A DNA stretch of 29,869 nucleotides. Source: Phoronis australis. Lineage: Eukaryota > Phoronida > Phoronidae. Below are positions 20,680-29,800 of the stretch, piece by piece. The notes under the pieces were generated by a model. It was not told where the DNA came from and did no database searches. It saw nothing but the letters and a program-made list of their open reading frames with translations. A program made the translations under genes and the position numbers. Within the stretch, counting starts at the first letter, position 1; each line of letters begins with the position of its first letter. The stretch spans positions 7,078-36,946 of the forward strand of contig NMRA01000195.1 in NCBI GenBank assembly GCA_002633005.1, read 5' to 3'.

Positions 20680-20898
20680 CTGGCTGACATGCCACTGCAC
20701 TTCCTGTGATGGACGAACAAGCAAATCCAGCAGGGCACGTTTACGCACTCTGTCTGACCAGTTTTAGAGTACGATCCAGCTGAGCATTGCTGTGGACTGG
20801 ATGTTTTTGTGGGGTACTCATAACCAGCAGGGCATGTGGTACAGGAAGACGCATTGCCCAGGGCATAAGAACCATTGTTGCACTCCGTGGCTGGCAGA
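20680..20898 (-). CDS. Cysteine-rich module exon G (two modules, one-base frameshift)
   Basis: Acceptor CGTTATTACAG|TCTGCC (phase 2 entry, matching exon F) and donor CCAG|GTGAGT (phase 1 exit). It reads TECNNGSYALGNASSC, TTCPAGYEYPT, CSAGSYSKTGQTEC in one frame. It then continues one base over as CPAGFACSSITG and ACQPG. The 219-bp length is one base too long for its phases, consistent with a single extra base near 20738-20748. Note the YEYP in place of the usual Y-x-C-P, a lost cysteine. Confidence 0.8.
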
Positions 20899-21097
20899 CT
20901 GTAATAACGACAAAGAACGCATGAGTAAGAAAGCAATATTCAAGTGGATTTGCTCTGGCAATGGGGACATAAATCTGCTCTTTAATGGAATTTTGATGAG
21001 CAAAAAAAAAGTAAAGTAAATCAATGGCAATCTGAGACATTCTCATGAGAAACCAGTTAAACTCATTTATATTTTATCTCAACTGAATTAGTCTTAC

Positions 21098-21357
21098 CTT
21101 GAATTTGTACATTCACAGCCAGCCGGACATTCTGTGCACGATAACTGACCAATGTTTCCATCAGTTGTGGTGCCACTGGGGCAGGCAACAGGTGCCTGAT
21201 TGGTGAATGGACACATGTGACCTAGGGGGCATGGTGTACATGAAGTAGCACTGCCCAGATGAACATGCAACAGGGGTGGAAGAGGAAATCTGACAGAAGG
21301 ACCCAGCTGGACATGTGAGACAGGAAGTGCCACCCAGTAGACAAAAGACAAAAAATT
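21098..21357 (-). CDS. Cysteine-rich module exon F (two to three modules, frame break)
   Basis: Donor TTCAAG|GTAAGA (phase 2 exit). The best-fitting acceptor is TTTGACAG|AATTTT, though the first dozen residues it gives are hydrophobic and atypical, so the 5' edge is uncertain. It reads GGTSCLTCPAGSFCQISS and ACSSG in one frame, then from about 21255 SATSCTPCPLGHMCPFTNQ, ACPSGTTTDG and CTECPAGCECTN in another. The linker at the break is shorter than in other modules, suggesting a small frame-shifting deletion rather than a one-base error. Confidence 0.75.
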
Positions 21358-21905
21358 CTGTCAAAGTCAAGGAACACGAATCAGATTTTTGAAAACTGAC
21401 AAAAATTTGAGAACAACACCTAGTCTTGTCTGTACTTTGATCCTTAAACTTGAAATAATTTAGAGATCTTAAGTTCTTAGAATTGTTTAACTTATCATTA
21501 TAGACAAGACGGCTTCAACAACAAAGAACAATCTACTACAATGTACTCAACGGCAAATTGTGTTTATCTTGGAAAATTCAGGAAAATCCTGGAAGCCAGC
21601 CGGGCAGACAGAGCAAGAGACCTATAATTACCATAGTTTGGAAATTAATACTCTTTTGCATAAAAAACTTCCCCAAATAATTCACAACTACCTTGGCTGC
21701 TCACCCCAAATTTCCAGAAAAAAATTGCAGAAACACTGCAAGAATAATGTTTATTATTGTGTATAACTCCCAAGAAAGTAATTTAGAAATGAGACTTGAA
21801 AGCACAGTCAACTTGGGACCAATCACATAAAAAATTGGTCTATTATAAAGGTTTTATTTATCAATTAAGCAAGGACTCGCTGGGTTCAGCTAACAAGAAA
21901 GTTAC

Positions 21906-22028
21906 GTACAGCAGCTGCAAAGCTGTATTCTCCCGATGCACAAGCAACAGGATTGGTGAAAGGATCGGTACATCGTGAACCAGCAGGACAAAGTAGGCAG
22001 AAAGCTGAAGCAGGGCCGCTGTATGTTC
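21906..22028 (-). CDS. Cysteine-rich module exon E
   Basis: Acceptor TTATTGTTGCAG|GAACAT; donor most likely GTAC|GTAACT, which gives 123 bp and phase 1 to phase 1 (an alternative GCT|GTACGT would end in phase 0). It reads GTYSGPASAFCLLCPAGSRC, then DPFTNPVACASGEYSFAA. It joins exon D in frame and completes its last module. Confidence 0.8.
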
Positions 22029-22228
22029 CTGCAACAATAAAATTCAACTCAGCAGTTCAGATACATTTCTCGTTAAAATATTTCAGTGTGACAACGACAA
22101 ACTGTCTTGGTTTTATGCTCTACCTTACAACTATCACAGGAACTTTGACCTGGACGTTGATACAGTTATGACATCAACATAATTAAAGACACATTCGTCG
22201 CACTAGTTTTTGGCCATGATAGTAACAG

Positions 22229-22408
22229 GAGAAAGTTGAAAATGAAAAGTGAGATGCGATTCATGATCCAAGTTGTCAACGTTTCAATTTATTGACATAA
22301 AACCATCATCAGGAAGCAATGTCACTAACCAATGATGGTTTTATGTCAATGAATCGAAACGATACTTGGATCATAAATTGCGCCTCAGTTTTCATTTTCA
22401 ACTTTCTC
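22229..22408. repeat. Long hairpin: inverted repeat with arms of about 80 bp
   Basis: 22229-22309 and 22332-22408 are imperfect reverse complements. Anchors are GAGAAAGTTGAAAATGAAAA / TTTTCATTTTCAACTTTCTC, ATGATCCAAGT / ACTTGGATCAT and TTGACATAAAACCATCAT / ATGATGGTTTTATGTCAA. The loop is 22 nt. TCGCAC words flank both sides, hinting at a fold-back MITE. It lies in the intron between exons D and E, so it would be transcribed with the gene. Confidence 0.85.
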
Positions 22409-22835
22409 ATTTGGTGCGATTCCAACATCGTATTTGCAAATCAACAGATACTTGGCAATATTCAACTGCACTAATTAGTTTGTGGAGTATAACGGGAGTG
22501 CAATGAATGGTTGTCACAATAAATTATGTAAATTTCATAATTTAGAAAGAGACGTACAAACACATGCGTCTGGCATCTACAGTAACTATTTTTTCACTGA
22601 AAATATAGCATTCACCACTCAAAGTATATAAAACAACAAAACAGAATAAATTATTTCAAAAACAAAAAAAATCAAACAGAGCTCAATGTTTGATGAAATT
22701 ACTGTTCAATGACGCCCTTAAGAGAAAAGACACAGTGAGACACACAACATCTGTAGTCAACCAAGACAGCTTCACACAGCGATCAGTATTTATCATAACA
22801 GCTCCATATTAGACGCTTGTCATCCCAGACCATAC
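22409..22835. other. Intron sequence, nothing recognised
   Basis: AT-rich intron between exons D and E, no additional element seen. Confidence 0.4.
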
Positions 22836-22998
22836 CTTGACTACAAGATATGCATGTACTGGACGCATAAGGGCTGTATGTCCCATTGGCACAGTCCTGG
22901 GGGAGCGTGATGTTGGCTCCATCGTAACACAACTGTCCTGCTGGACATGGGGAGCATGATGCGGCCATACTGTCACTGTAGTAACCATCAGCACACCT
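22836..22998 (-). CDS. Cysteine-rich module exon D (first one recognised)
   Basis: Acceptor TGATTGACAG|AGGTGT and donor GTCAAG|GTATGG; 163 bp, phase 0 in and phase 1 out, fully open. It reads RCADGYYSDS, CSPCPAGQLCYDGANIT, DCANGTYS and CISCSQG. NIT and NGT are potential N-glycosylation sites. It begins with a proper acceptor, so earlier exons exist, but no exon of the same type lies upstream in the window. Confidence 0.82.
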
Positions 22999-23071
22999 CT
23001 GTCAATCACAGATCACATGACCAGAAGTTGGCTTGACAACTCCAACAGCAATTAGCAACAACAATTAAACA

Positions 23072-23199
23072 TCAAAAAATACAAAAGCATAAATTAGTGA
23101 ACGTAGAACTAAGAAACACTCGGTAATTTGTGTAGAGGTTGGAGGTTTCGTCGTCGGTGACAACCTCATTCACGGTTGTAGGTGGATACAGCTTTTCAC
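23072..23199 (-). CDS. Exon C of an unrecognised protein (3' border uncertain)
   Basis: Acceptor GGTGCTTCAG|GTGAAA in phase 1 joins exactly to exon B (ILEG|EKLYPP). The frame runs EKLYPPTTVNEVVTDDETSN, LYTNYRVFL to a TGA at 23072-23074. No strong donor is visible, so it is either the terminal coding exon or it splices at a weak site before the stop. If terminal, exons A-C would be the 3' end of a gene separate from the cysteine-rich one. The acidic TDDE stretch suggests a cytoplasmic or nuclear protein rather than an extracellular module. Confidence 0.55.
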
Positions 23200-23600
23200 C
23201 TGAAGCACCCAAAATATTTTCAATTAAAATTTTCTGCATCCGTCTCATATTGCATGACACATTCACCATGTAAAAAATATAAAATATGTCTATAGCATTC
23301 CACCATTATCACTCAGCAACAGCAAGATGTGAAAGCAACACTTAAGCCTGACCCATTGGCTCGGAAAACACAGTTCACCGATACACTGGTATGACTCAAA
23401 CACTGTGTCGGACTCAAAAGACACTGCTGACGTAGCCAAAAATCATACAGCTGCTGGCTCACAGACAGGAAGTCCGTGCACTGTGTTTGTGAGTCTAGGA
23501 ACCAGACTATGAGTCAGTAAACTGAGTGAGTCATAATTATGGGTGAGGAACTTTGTTCATGCGTGTGCCAGAAGAACGTATTTCTTGCACACAAACCTAC

Positions 23601-23780
23601 CTTCAAGAATATCTTGCAAAAGACAGACAATGGCATGCCCTGCCCAAGGACCGCTCCAGCTAATGTTGCCATGGTTATACTCCACATTAGCGCACAATAG
23701 GATAAGATTCTCTAACTGCTCCTGTGTCATAGCCTCTGACTGATGGCTGGCTGAGTGGTCGTTGTGATCTTGGCAATCAC
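23601..23780 (-). CDS. Exon B of an unrecognised protein
   Basis: Acceptor TTGTTGCAAG|GTGATT and donor TTGAAG|GTAGGT. From the acceptor the frame reads VIAKITTTTQPAISQRL, then TGA at 23727; the following MTQEQLENLILLCANVEYN, WAGHAIVCLLQDILEG is one base over. The 180-bp length is one base short of phase 0 to phase 1, so one base is missing, or a weaker acceptor at 23739 (GCCATCAG|TCAGAG) is the true one. That alternative gives 139 bp and no break. Alternating hydrophobic residues suggest helical repeats. No family assigned. Confidence 0.65.
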
Positions 23781-24361
23781 CTTGCAACAACAATGAGACA
23801 ATGCTTCAACTAAATAGACCAATACTTTTACAGAGTGTTCCTTCCTAAGGCAAACAGCGCCTAGCTTAATGGCAACTTCTACATGAATAATGACATGTGA
23901 CGAGACCACTGGTGCCCAGAACACATGATGACTGGACACTGGATCAGGCATGTAGCAACAACGTATTATAAACCACTGTTACAGCTCTGTAGTAATGTTA
24001 CCAAGCAGCACTTCATGAACAAGACTTTCTACATTGTATATATGCTAGCTTAAACATCATGTCAAGTACAAGTAACTATGGTCATAATAAATATACTATG
24101 GTGATAATAAAGTATAATTAACTATGGTAATAATAATAATACAGTTTCTGTATTATTAAAAAAAGTTGAGGAATTTCGTTGCCAAATTTATGGTAAAAAG
24201 CCAAGAAAAAAACGGCAAAACTACAGCACAAAATTAGCCCTAAATTTCTTCTCCGAATTTCTGCCAATTTTTGACAAGAAGATACGTTGTTAAACATTTT
24301 GGAAGATACTAAATTTTCGTTGCTAAAATTTGATTTGAAAACTACGTGACACTCCCTTTAC
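23781..24361. other. Intron sequence, nothing recognised
   Basis: Intron between exons A and B; contains a simple ATGGT(C/G/A)ATAATAA stretch around 24078-24142 and AT-rich filler. Confidence 0.45.
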
Positions 24362-24583
24362 CTTGCAAGCCACCAAGAAAAGATCCACATTACAAGAGAA
24401 ATCCAAGGCCAGGACCAGCGCCACAAGTCCACGAATAACAGAGAGACACTTGTCGCGTGGCAGAACAATGCACAGATCAGGTAGGGGCTCTCCTTCACTG
24501 GCTGCAGAGTCGTCGCCATCTTTTGGCAGTTTACAGAGTAAATCTCCATCAGTGTGGTGAATCTGAATGATATCCTTAAGATG
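24362..24583 (-). CDS. Exon A of an unrecognised, conserved-looking protein
   Basis: Acceptor CGTCCACAG|CATCTT and donor TTGCAAG|GTAAAG; 222 bp, phase 0 at both ends, fully open for 74 codons. It reads HLKDIIQIHHTDGDLLCKLP, an acidic GDDSAASEGEPLPD linker, then LCIVLPRDKCLSVIRGLVAL and VLALDFSCNVDLFLVACK. Clean junctions and a structured, non-repetitive sequence make it a strong exon. The pattern suggests a segment of a large helical-repeat protein; I considered giant cytoplasmic scaffold and ubiquitin-ligase families but could not match one. The LINE lies just upstream. Confidence 0.75.
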
Positions 24584-24850
24584 CTGTGGACGAGAACAAG
24601 TTGGGCAACATTAAATTAAGATTAGTGAAAGAAAAAATGTTTCCCAACGATATCAAACCTTGGAATTACATTTTTTTTTCTTCATAATTTTATTCTTCAA
24701 TAATATACATTGATAATTTTTAAAGGGTGAAAGGGTGAACAAGGAAAAGGGGCAAGGACTTTCACTCGCACACTCATTCACACAATTCTTCATTTAATGA
24801 TAATACCACTAAACAATATATGAGTTAAGTATATTACAGATATTACAGAT

Positions 24851-27535
24851 TCATTGCATGGCAGCACTGAGGCTCTCCCACATTTTAATATTAATATTGT
24901 CCGGTTCTTTTTGTTTTTGAAAATTAAATATTGAAATTTTAATATATTTTGACATGAATATTTTAAGGGCAGACCAATCTGGATGAAAGTGCTGTTGGCT
25001 ACGTAAATAAATAAAATATTGGGCGATAGTGATAACATAATTAATCAACAGGGAGAATTCAGAACCTAAATGGCAAAACATGATTTCATTTTTGGTTATT
25101 TTGACTTCTTCCTTAAGGGAAGATGTCAAAATATCCTGAACATTAATCAACAATCTTTGCACTACATCACAAAGGAAAAACATGTGTTCAGTACTCTGTA
25201 CTAGATTACAATAGGGACATTTATCTGAATTAACAATCTTCATCATATATAACAAAGAGTTAGTATACACTCTGTTATGTAACAACATATGCTTAAAAGA
25301 TTTAATGCATGGTTCGAGGGGAAGTGTAAAAGGCAAGGAATAAATTTTTCGGATATCTTGTTTGGAGTAATGCTGCAACAATTTTTCATAATTGTCTGGT
25401 TTTTTGCAATACTTTTGTATCAAAATACTCTTGATTTTTTCTTTTGGAATTTTATTATAATCTAAGCAAATTTTATTGTTGCAGCCAACCAATCGCTGAT
25501 GACCTTGATCAATTTTTCTAGATAAAACAATACATATTGAATTAAAACTCAGAATTTGAGAATTTACCAATTTATATTTTGCCTTGAGCACCTCCCACGA
25601 TAAAAGCTTATTTTCAGCATCAAGAAAGTCATTGATGAAACATAGCCCATTCTTAGCAAACTCTTTATAATATAGTGACTTATTATTAAGTGTTATCTCT
25701 CTGTTATGCCATATAATCTGATCACAAACAGGTACATCTTTGAAAGCATTATGATTCAACTGTTCACTCACCGACAAAACCTCTCTATAAAAAACATCAT
25801 TTACTGTTCTACATAGTTTGCTTACTTTAAAATTACATGACCACAACAGTTCACCACCATAATTCTTGAGGATATATTGTGGATAAAACTTCCAACTTCC
25901 ACGTTCAGGAGACTGAAGTCTTTTAACCCAGTTGACTAAAAGGCCTTCCTTTATAAGGGTCATGTCAGGAAATTTTAAACCACCATCTTCATGAGAAGCC
26001 ATTGCAACGCTTTTCTTTATTTTAGGTGGTTTCCCTGCCCAAATAAAATCATTTAAAATTTTATCTATTCGTTTGCACAAATCCCTTGTCAATCCAAGGA
26101 CAGATATAACGTGAATCAATTTGGGTAGCGCAAAAGCTTTAGTTATGACAATTCTTCCCTTAATTGTTAATTTTCTTGTTTTCCAAATATTTAGAACTTT
26201 CCTAAGTTTCGAAATTTTTTCTTCAAAATTTTGCTCATTTTTTTCTTTTTCATATTTACCGAAGTAAACGCCCAGACATTTAATATTTCTTTTTGGCCAA
26301 TTTATATCATACATTTTCTTAAGTTCAAACTGGTGACCTAAAAACATTCCTTCGCATTTTCGCTTATTTAGTTTAAGACCAGACACGTCACCAAATCTTG
26401 TACGAAATTTAAAGCATTCTGTTCCTGAAACTTCATCCCGAATGAATAAAATTGTATCATCAGCATACTGGACTATTTTTACTTCATTCCCATCAATACA
26501 CAATCCTTTGAGTAAGGGGTTATTTCTAATGTAATGGCTCATGAGCTCCACACACAGTATAAACAATTGACTACTTAAGGGATCCCCTTGACGAAGACCT
26601 CTCTTAACATTAAAATAACCACATGTAAATCCGTTGTTTTGAACACAAGACACAATATCGTTATATATTGTTTTTATACGGTGAATAAATTTGGGACCAA
26701 ATTTAAAGGCCAGAAGGGTTTTCTGAAGAAAGGACCAATTTAAAATGTCATACGCTTTCTTAAAATCTAAGAATATAATTTGTCCATTGAGATTTTTATT
26801 TGTACAATACGATATTATGTCCTGAATTAATCTAATATTTTGACCAATAAATCGTTTTGAAACAGCCGTTTGGTCTGGATGAATAAGCTTATGAATGTAC
26901 TTANGAGATTTTTATTTGTATAATACGATATTATGTCCTGTATTAATCTAATATTTTGACCAATAAATCGTTTTGAAACATCCGTTTGGTCTGGATGAAT
27001 AAGCTTATGAATGTACTTATTTAGTCGATTGGCAATAACCTTTGTAAATAATTTGTAATCGCAATTTAATAACGAAATTGGTCGCCAATTTTCCAGATTT
27101 TTTAATTCCTCTGTATTTGTACTTTTGGGGATAAGTGTAATGACACTTTGTCTTTGGGACGTTGAAAATTTTCCTGTTTTAAAACTATAATTTATACATT
27201 CCAAAAGGTACAGTTTAATAGTATCCCAAAATGTTTTATAAAATTCATATCCTAAACCGTCATTGCCTGGTGTTTTATAATTTTGGGATTGTTTTAAGGC
27301 TTCATAGAGTTCATCTTCTGTGAGCTCTTGTTCTAATAATAAGGACTGGTCAGTACTTTATTACTAGGAAGAGTGAATATGTCAGGGAAATTAATATCCT
27401 CATAGTCTTTTTCAGAATAAAGAGCCTCATAGAAAGCTTGTTGAATGTTTTGTATCTCTTTTGGATCTTGGGTAACCCTACCATTTGACTCCAGTTCTAT
27501 AATATGTTTTTTACCATGGTTACGTTTTTTGAGAT
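24851..27535 (-). pseudogene. LINE reverse transcriptase and C-terminal region (frameshifted)
   Basis: Motifs read in order on the minus strand: YKTPGNDGLGYEFYKTFW; TLIPKS and NWRPISLLNCDYKLF; PDQT..SKRFIGQNIRL; FLDFKKAYD (catalytic Asp); GLRQGDPLSSQLFIL; QYADDTILF (catalytic Asp pair); LKLNKRKCEGMFLG; CLGVYFGKYEKE. The C-terminal CPYCNLVQSTEHMFFLC is a C-x2-C-x7-H-x4-C motif. Three breaks occur. One is an assembly duplication at the N (26904), whose removal restores the frame. One lies near 27340-27370 between FTLPSNK and LLLEQELTEDE. One is in the run of eight A residues at 27554-27561, joining the endonuclease part. The last two could be decay or homopolymer errors. Confidence 0.85.
26789..27019. 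other. Direct duplication flanking a single N (probable unmerged contig overlap)
   Basis: 26789-26903 and 26905-27019 are 115-bp direct copies with only a few substitutions, separated only by the N at 26904. The duplicated part encodes the same LINE segment twice (ending ISYYTNKNL). Deleting one copy plus the N removes 116 bases and joins the two reverse transcriptase frames exactly. Confidence 0.92.
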
Positions 27536-28675
27536 TTAAAAAATATTTAAGAGTTTTTTTTCACCTTCTTCCGCCCACTGAGCTTTACTTCTAACAATAC
27601 TACCTTTTATTACTTGAGTTTGTAAAATTTCTGGGTTTAATTTACATTTCTTTAATTCACACTGCAACGGGTGATTTCTTGATTCTTTTTCGACTTGTGC
27701 AGTTAATTTATTTATTTTATCTACTAATAACCGTTCCTGTTGTCTATTTCTAGCACGTACACGTTTTGAAATTTGTATGGACTTCTGTCTAATTTTCATT
27801 TTTAAAATATCCCAAGACAAGTTTTTATCTTCTTGGTTCTCCGTCATGTGATGATCAGAAATAATTGTTTCGATCTCATCCACGTACTCCTTTATAAGAA
27901 GTAAGTTATTATTTAATTTCCACAAACCCGGTCCTCGATGAGAGTTACCAATATTAACACTGAGCGTGATAGCTGAATGATCGGAATATATAAAATCATT
28001 AATTATATTAGACTGACATCTTGAAGACATGACAATGTCAACTAGCCAATAGTCTAGTCTACTTTGAGCTTTTAATTGTTTGTATCTCCACGAGTACTTC
28101 CTTATCCCAGGGTTTCCCATCCTCCATACATCTATTAAACTAAAATTTCTACAGAAATTATGAATATTGTCAATAAGCTTTTTCTTATGGAGGATGTCAG
28201 TTACCCCAAGTTTGTCCAAGTCAGTGAGTGGGCAGTCAAAATCTCCAGCACAGAGGACATTACATAATTGGAGGTCACTCAATTCACTTTCAAGTCTAGA
28301 CAGGAAGATCAGTTGATTTCTTAAATCGTTTGGGAAATACACATCAACAAAAACGAAATCTTCCTCATAGAGTTTACATGAAACAATATTGAAGCGACCA
28401 CTTTCATCGTTTTTAACCACAATATTCCTAATGTTTTGCGAAATATTAGAATCAAATAATATTGTGGTTCCTCTACTATGTTTTGTTCCAAAGCTTGAAA
28501 AATTAAGACCATTCCACTCTTTTTGCAGAATATGTTCAACTTCTGGACTAAAATATGTTTCCTGTAAATAAAAAATGTTGAATTTGCTATGTGATATGAA
28601 ATTCAGTAAATGTTTCCACTTAATATCTGAATTTAATCCCCGGACATTTAAGGATACCAGTTTTATATTATTCAT
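27536..28675 (-). CDS. LINE apurinic-like endonuclease domain (N-terminal part of ORF2)
   Basis: The start is placed at the ATG at 28675 (MNNIKLVSLNVRGLN), which puts the endonuclease at the extreme N-terminus as usual; the open frame extends eight codons further to a TTG. Endonuclease signatures appear in order: LNVRGL (Asn), FYLQETYF (Glu), VDVYFPN, AGDFDCPLTDLDK, SRLDYWLVD (Asp) and YSDHSAITL (Asp-His). In most relatives the fourth is GDFN; here Asp replaces the Asn. After residue 260 a Lys/Arg/Gln-rich linker follows, with AEEGEK at the end, where the frame is lost in a run of eight A residues and stops at 27536. Confidence 0.88.
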   Translation of the reverse strand: MNNIKLVSLNVRGLNSDIKWKHLLNFISHSKFNIFYLQETYFSPEVEHILQKEWNGLNFSSFGTKHSRGTTILFDSNISQNIRNIVVKNDESGRFNIVSCKLYEEDFVFVDVYFPNDLRNQLIFLSRLESELSDLQLCNVLCAGDFDCPLTDLDKLGVTDILHKKKLIDNIHNFCRNFSLIDVWRMGNPGIRKYSWRYKQLKAQSRLDYWLVDIVMSSRCQSNIINDFIYSDHSAITLSVNIGNSHRGPGLWKLNNNLLLIKEYVDEIETIISDHHMTENQEDKNLSWDILKMKIRQKSIQISKRVRARNRQQERLLVDKINKLTAQVEKESRNHPLQCELKKCKLNPEILQTQVIKGSIVRSKAQWAEEGEKKLLNIF

Positions 28676-28760
28676 CTTCAAAACAATAGAGAACCTCAAT
28701 GCCTACCCTCAAGAGAACTAATACAAAATATCAGGAAGAGATAACCAGGAAGGGACAACT

Positions 28761-29454
28761 AGCTAAACCGCCGTTTTTGGCCTCCTTCCCCGGACTAATT
28801 TCAGGACTTAAGTTTCGTTTAAAAAGAAACAGATGATTTTATCAGAGAGATTAAAGCTTTTTCTATAGAAGGATATCAAAAAACTCACTTTTCAACCTTA
28901 AACAGTGGTGTAATTGTACTTTGAAAATATCGACTTCAGGGCACGCAATCGCAATTTCCCACACGCAGTCACGGGTATTTAAGCTTTTCCGTCGATGTAT
29001 AGATGGCGCAGTAGTCAAGTACTCCCTCATTTGCATGTCAAATTTGCATGTGGGATTTCTGAGACTCTCGTCAGTTTAGTTGTTGTCGAGCGCTTGAGTG
29101 CATAAAGCGGTGACCTCCCGCTGAGAGCACGCGCTGACTAAGATACCACAGCTAACTCAATCGCTTCGCAATCAGGAGGTGAAAACACTCTCATGACCGC
29201 AGTTCTGAATTCCAGCTAAGCAAGCCCTATTTCGAGGAGCGGATTTGAATTGTTTTCGTCCCAAACTGTGGATTGCAGAGAAGATTAGAATGAGGTCAAC
29301 ATCGAACTTTCTGCCGTTTTCAGTTCCTGAAATCCTTAGCCATTTCTGATACCTACTACTGATTCCGGAATGATAAAATTTCGTTCCATATTATTTTTCT
29401 GTACACTCACCAGCACAATCTGTTTTGAAACCAAACGCAGGGTCGGATCCAGGT
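28761..29454. other. Sequence upstream of the LINE, nothing recognised
   Basis: Could include the LINE 5' untranslated region (up to about 28930). No ORF1-like frame, tRNA or repeat was seen. Confidence 0.35.
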
Positions 29455-29800
29455 TTTTTTTTAAAAAATGGGTTCAAATCAACAATTCGAAAATTCTAGA
29501 TTTTACATAACTAAAATCAAGGGAAAAAGGGATCCGGAACCCTTTTACCCCCCTGGAGCCGCCTATCAAACCGTGACAGTACGCTGCATGGATGGATATA
29601 GGGGGGTCCGAGGGGGCCCAGGGCTCCCTCATTCTGCACACGATTAAATAATGGCGCCGACCTTTCGTTTTCAGGGATGTCGCGAGGGTTTTTCCTACAA
29701 AAATTGACGTCACGCCCCTTGCAAGGCTATTAGGAAGGTTTATCCTTCGGAAATTGAGGTCGGGGGCCCCCACTTCCATGGATCCGTCTATGGGTATGAG
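29455..29800. repeat. Probable dispersed repeat at the right end
   Basis: GGATCC-containing words recur (GTCGGATCCAGG at 29441, GGATCCGGAACCC at 29530, ATGGATCCGTC at 29778), together with G-run/C-run blocks such as GGGGGGTCCGAGGGGGCCCAGG. The 101-codon minus-strand frame through it has no domain. It looks like an interspersed repeat whose full extent is not visible here. Confidence 0.4.

Larger units (their letters stand above)
8220..22998 (-). other. Span of a large cysteine-rich modular gene (13 exons seen, both ends missing)
   Basis: The thirteen exons listed separately share one module: C-x2-C-P-x-G-[YHF]-x-C, then about ten residues, then x-C-P-x-G-[ST]-[YF]-S. This is the Ephrin_rec_like (formerly GCC2_GCC3) pattern, found in multi-copy arrays in secreted and surface proteins. 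Junctions are mostly phase 1, so modules can be added or lost without a frame change. No signal peptide, transmembrane segment, kinase or other partner domain is in view, so the protein's role cannot be named. Introns hold a TIR element, minisatellites and fold-back sequences. Broken frames in exons at 20.7, 20.2, 19.6, 21.26 and 11.6 kb make its functional state uncertain. Confidence 0.8.
24665..28760 (-). mobile_element. L1/Tx1-like LINE, minus strand, ORF2 region
   Basis: Contains an apurinic-like endonuclease, a reverse transcriptase and a C-terminal CCHC motif in the order of L1/Tx1-type ORF2. The 3' end is placed at the T-rich run near 24670 (an A-rich tail on the minus strand). The 5' end is set just beyond the first ATG; no ORF1 is seen upstream, so the copy is either 5'-truncated or ORF1 has been lost. 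No target duplication could be identified. Insertion was upstream of exon A, either in an intron of that gene or 5' of it. Confidence 0.85.

Noticed and set aside
29474-29779. 101-codon minus-strand frame as a gene
   Set aside because: It lies wholly within a repeat-like block with recurring GGATCC words and G/C runs.
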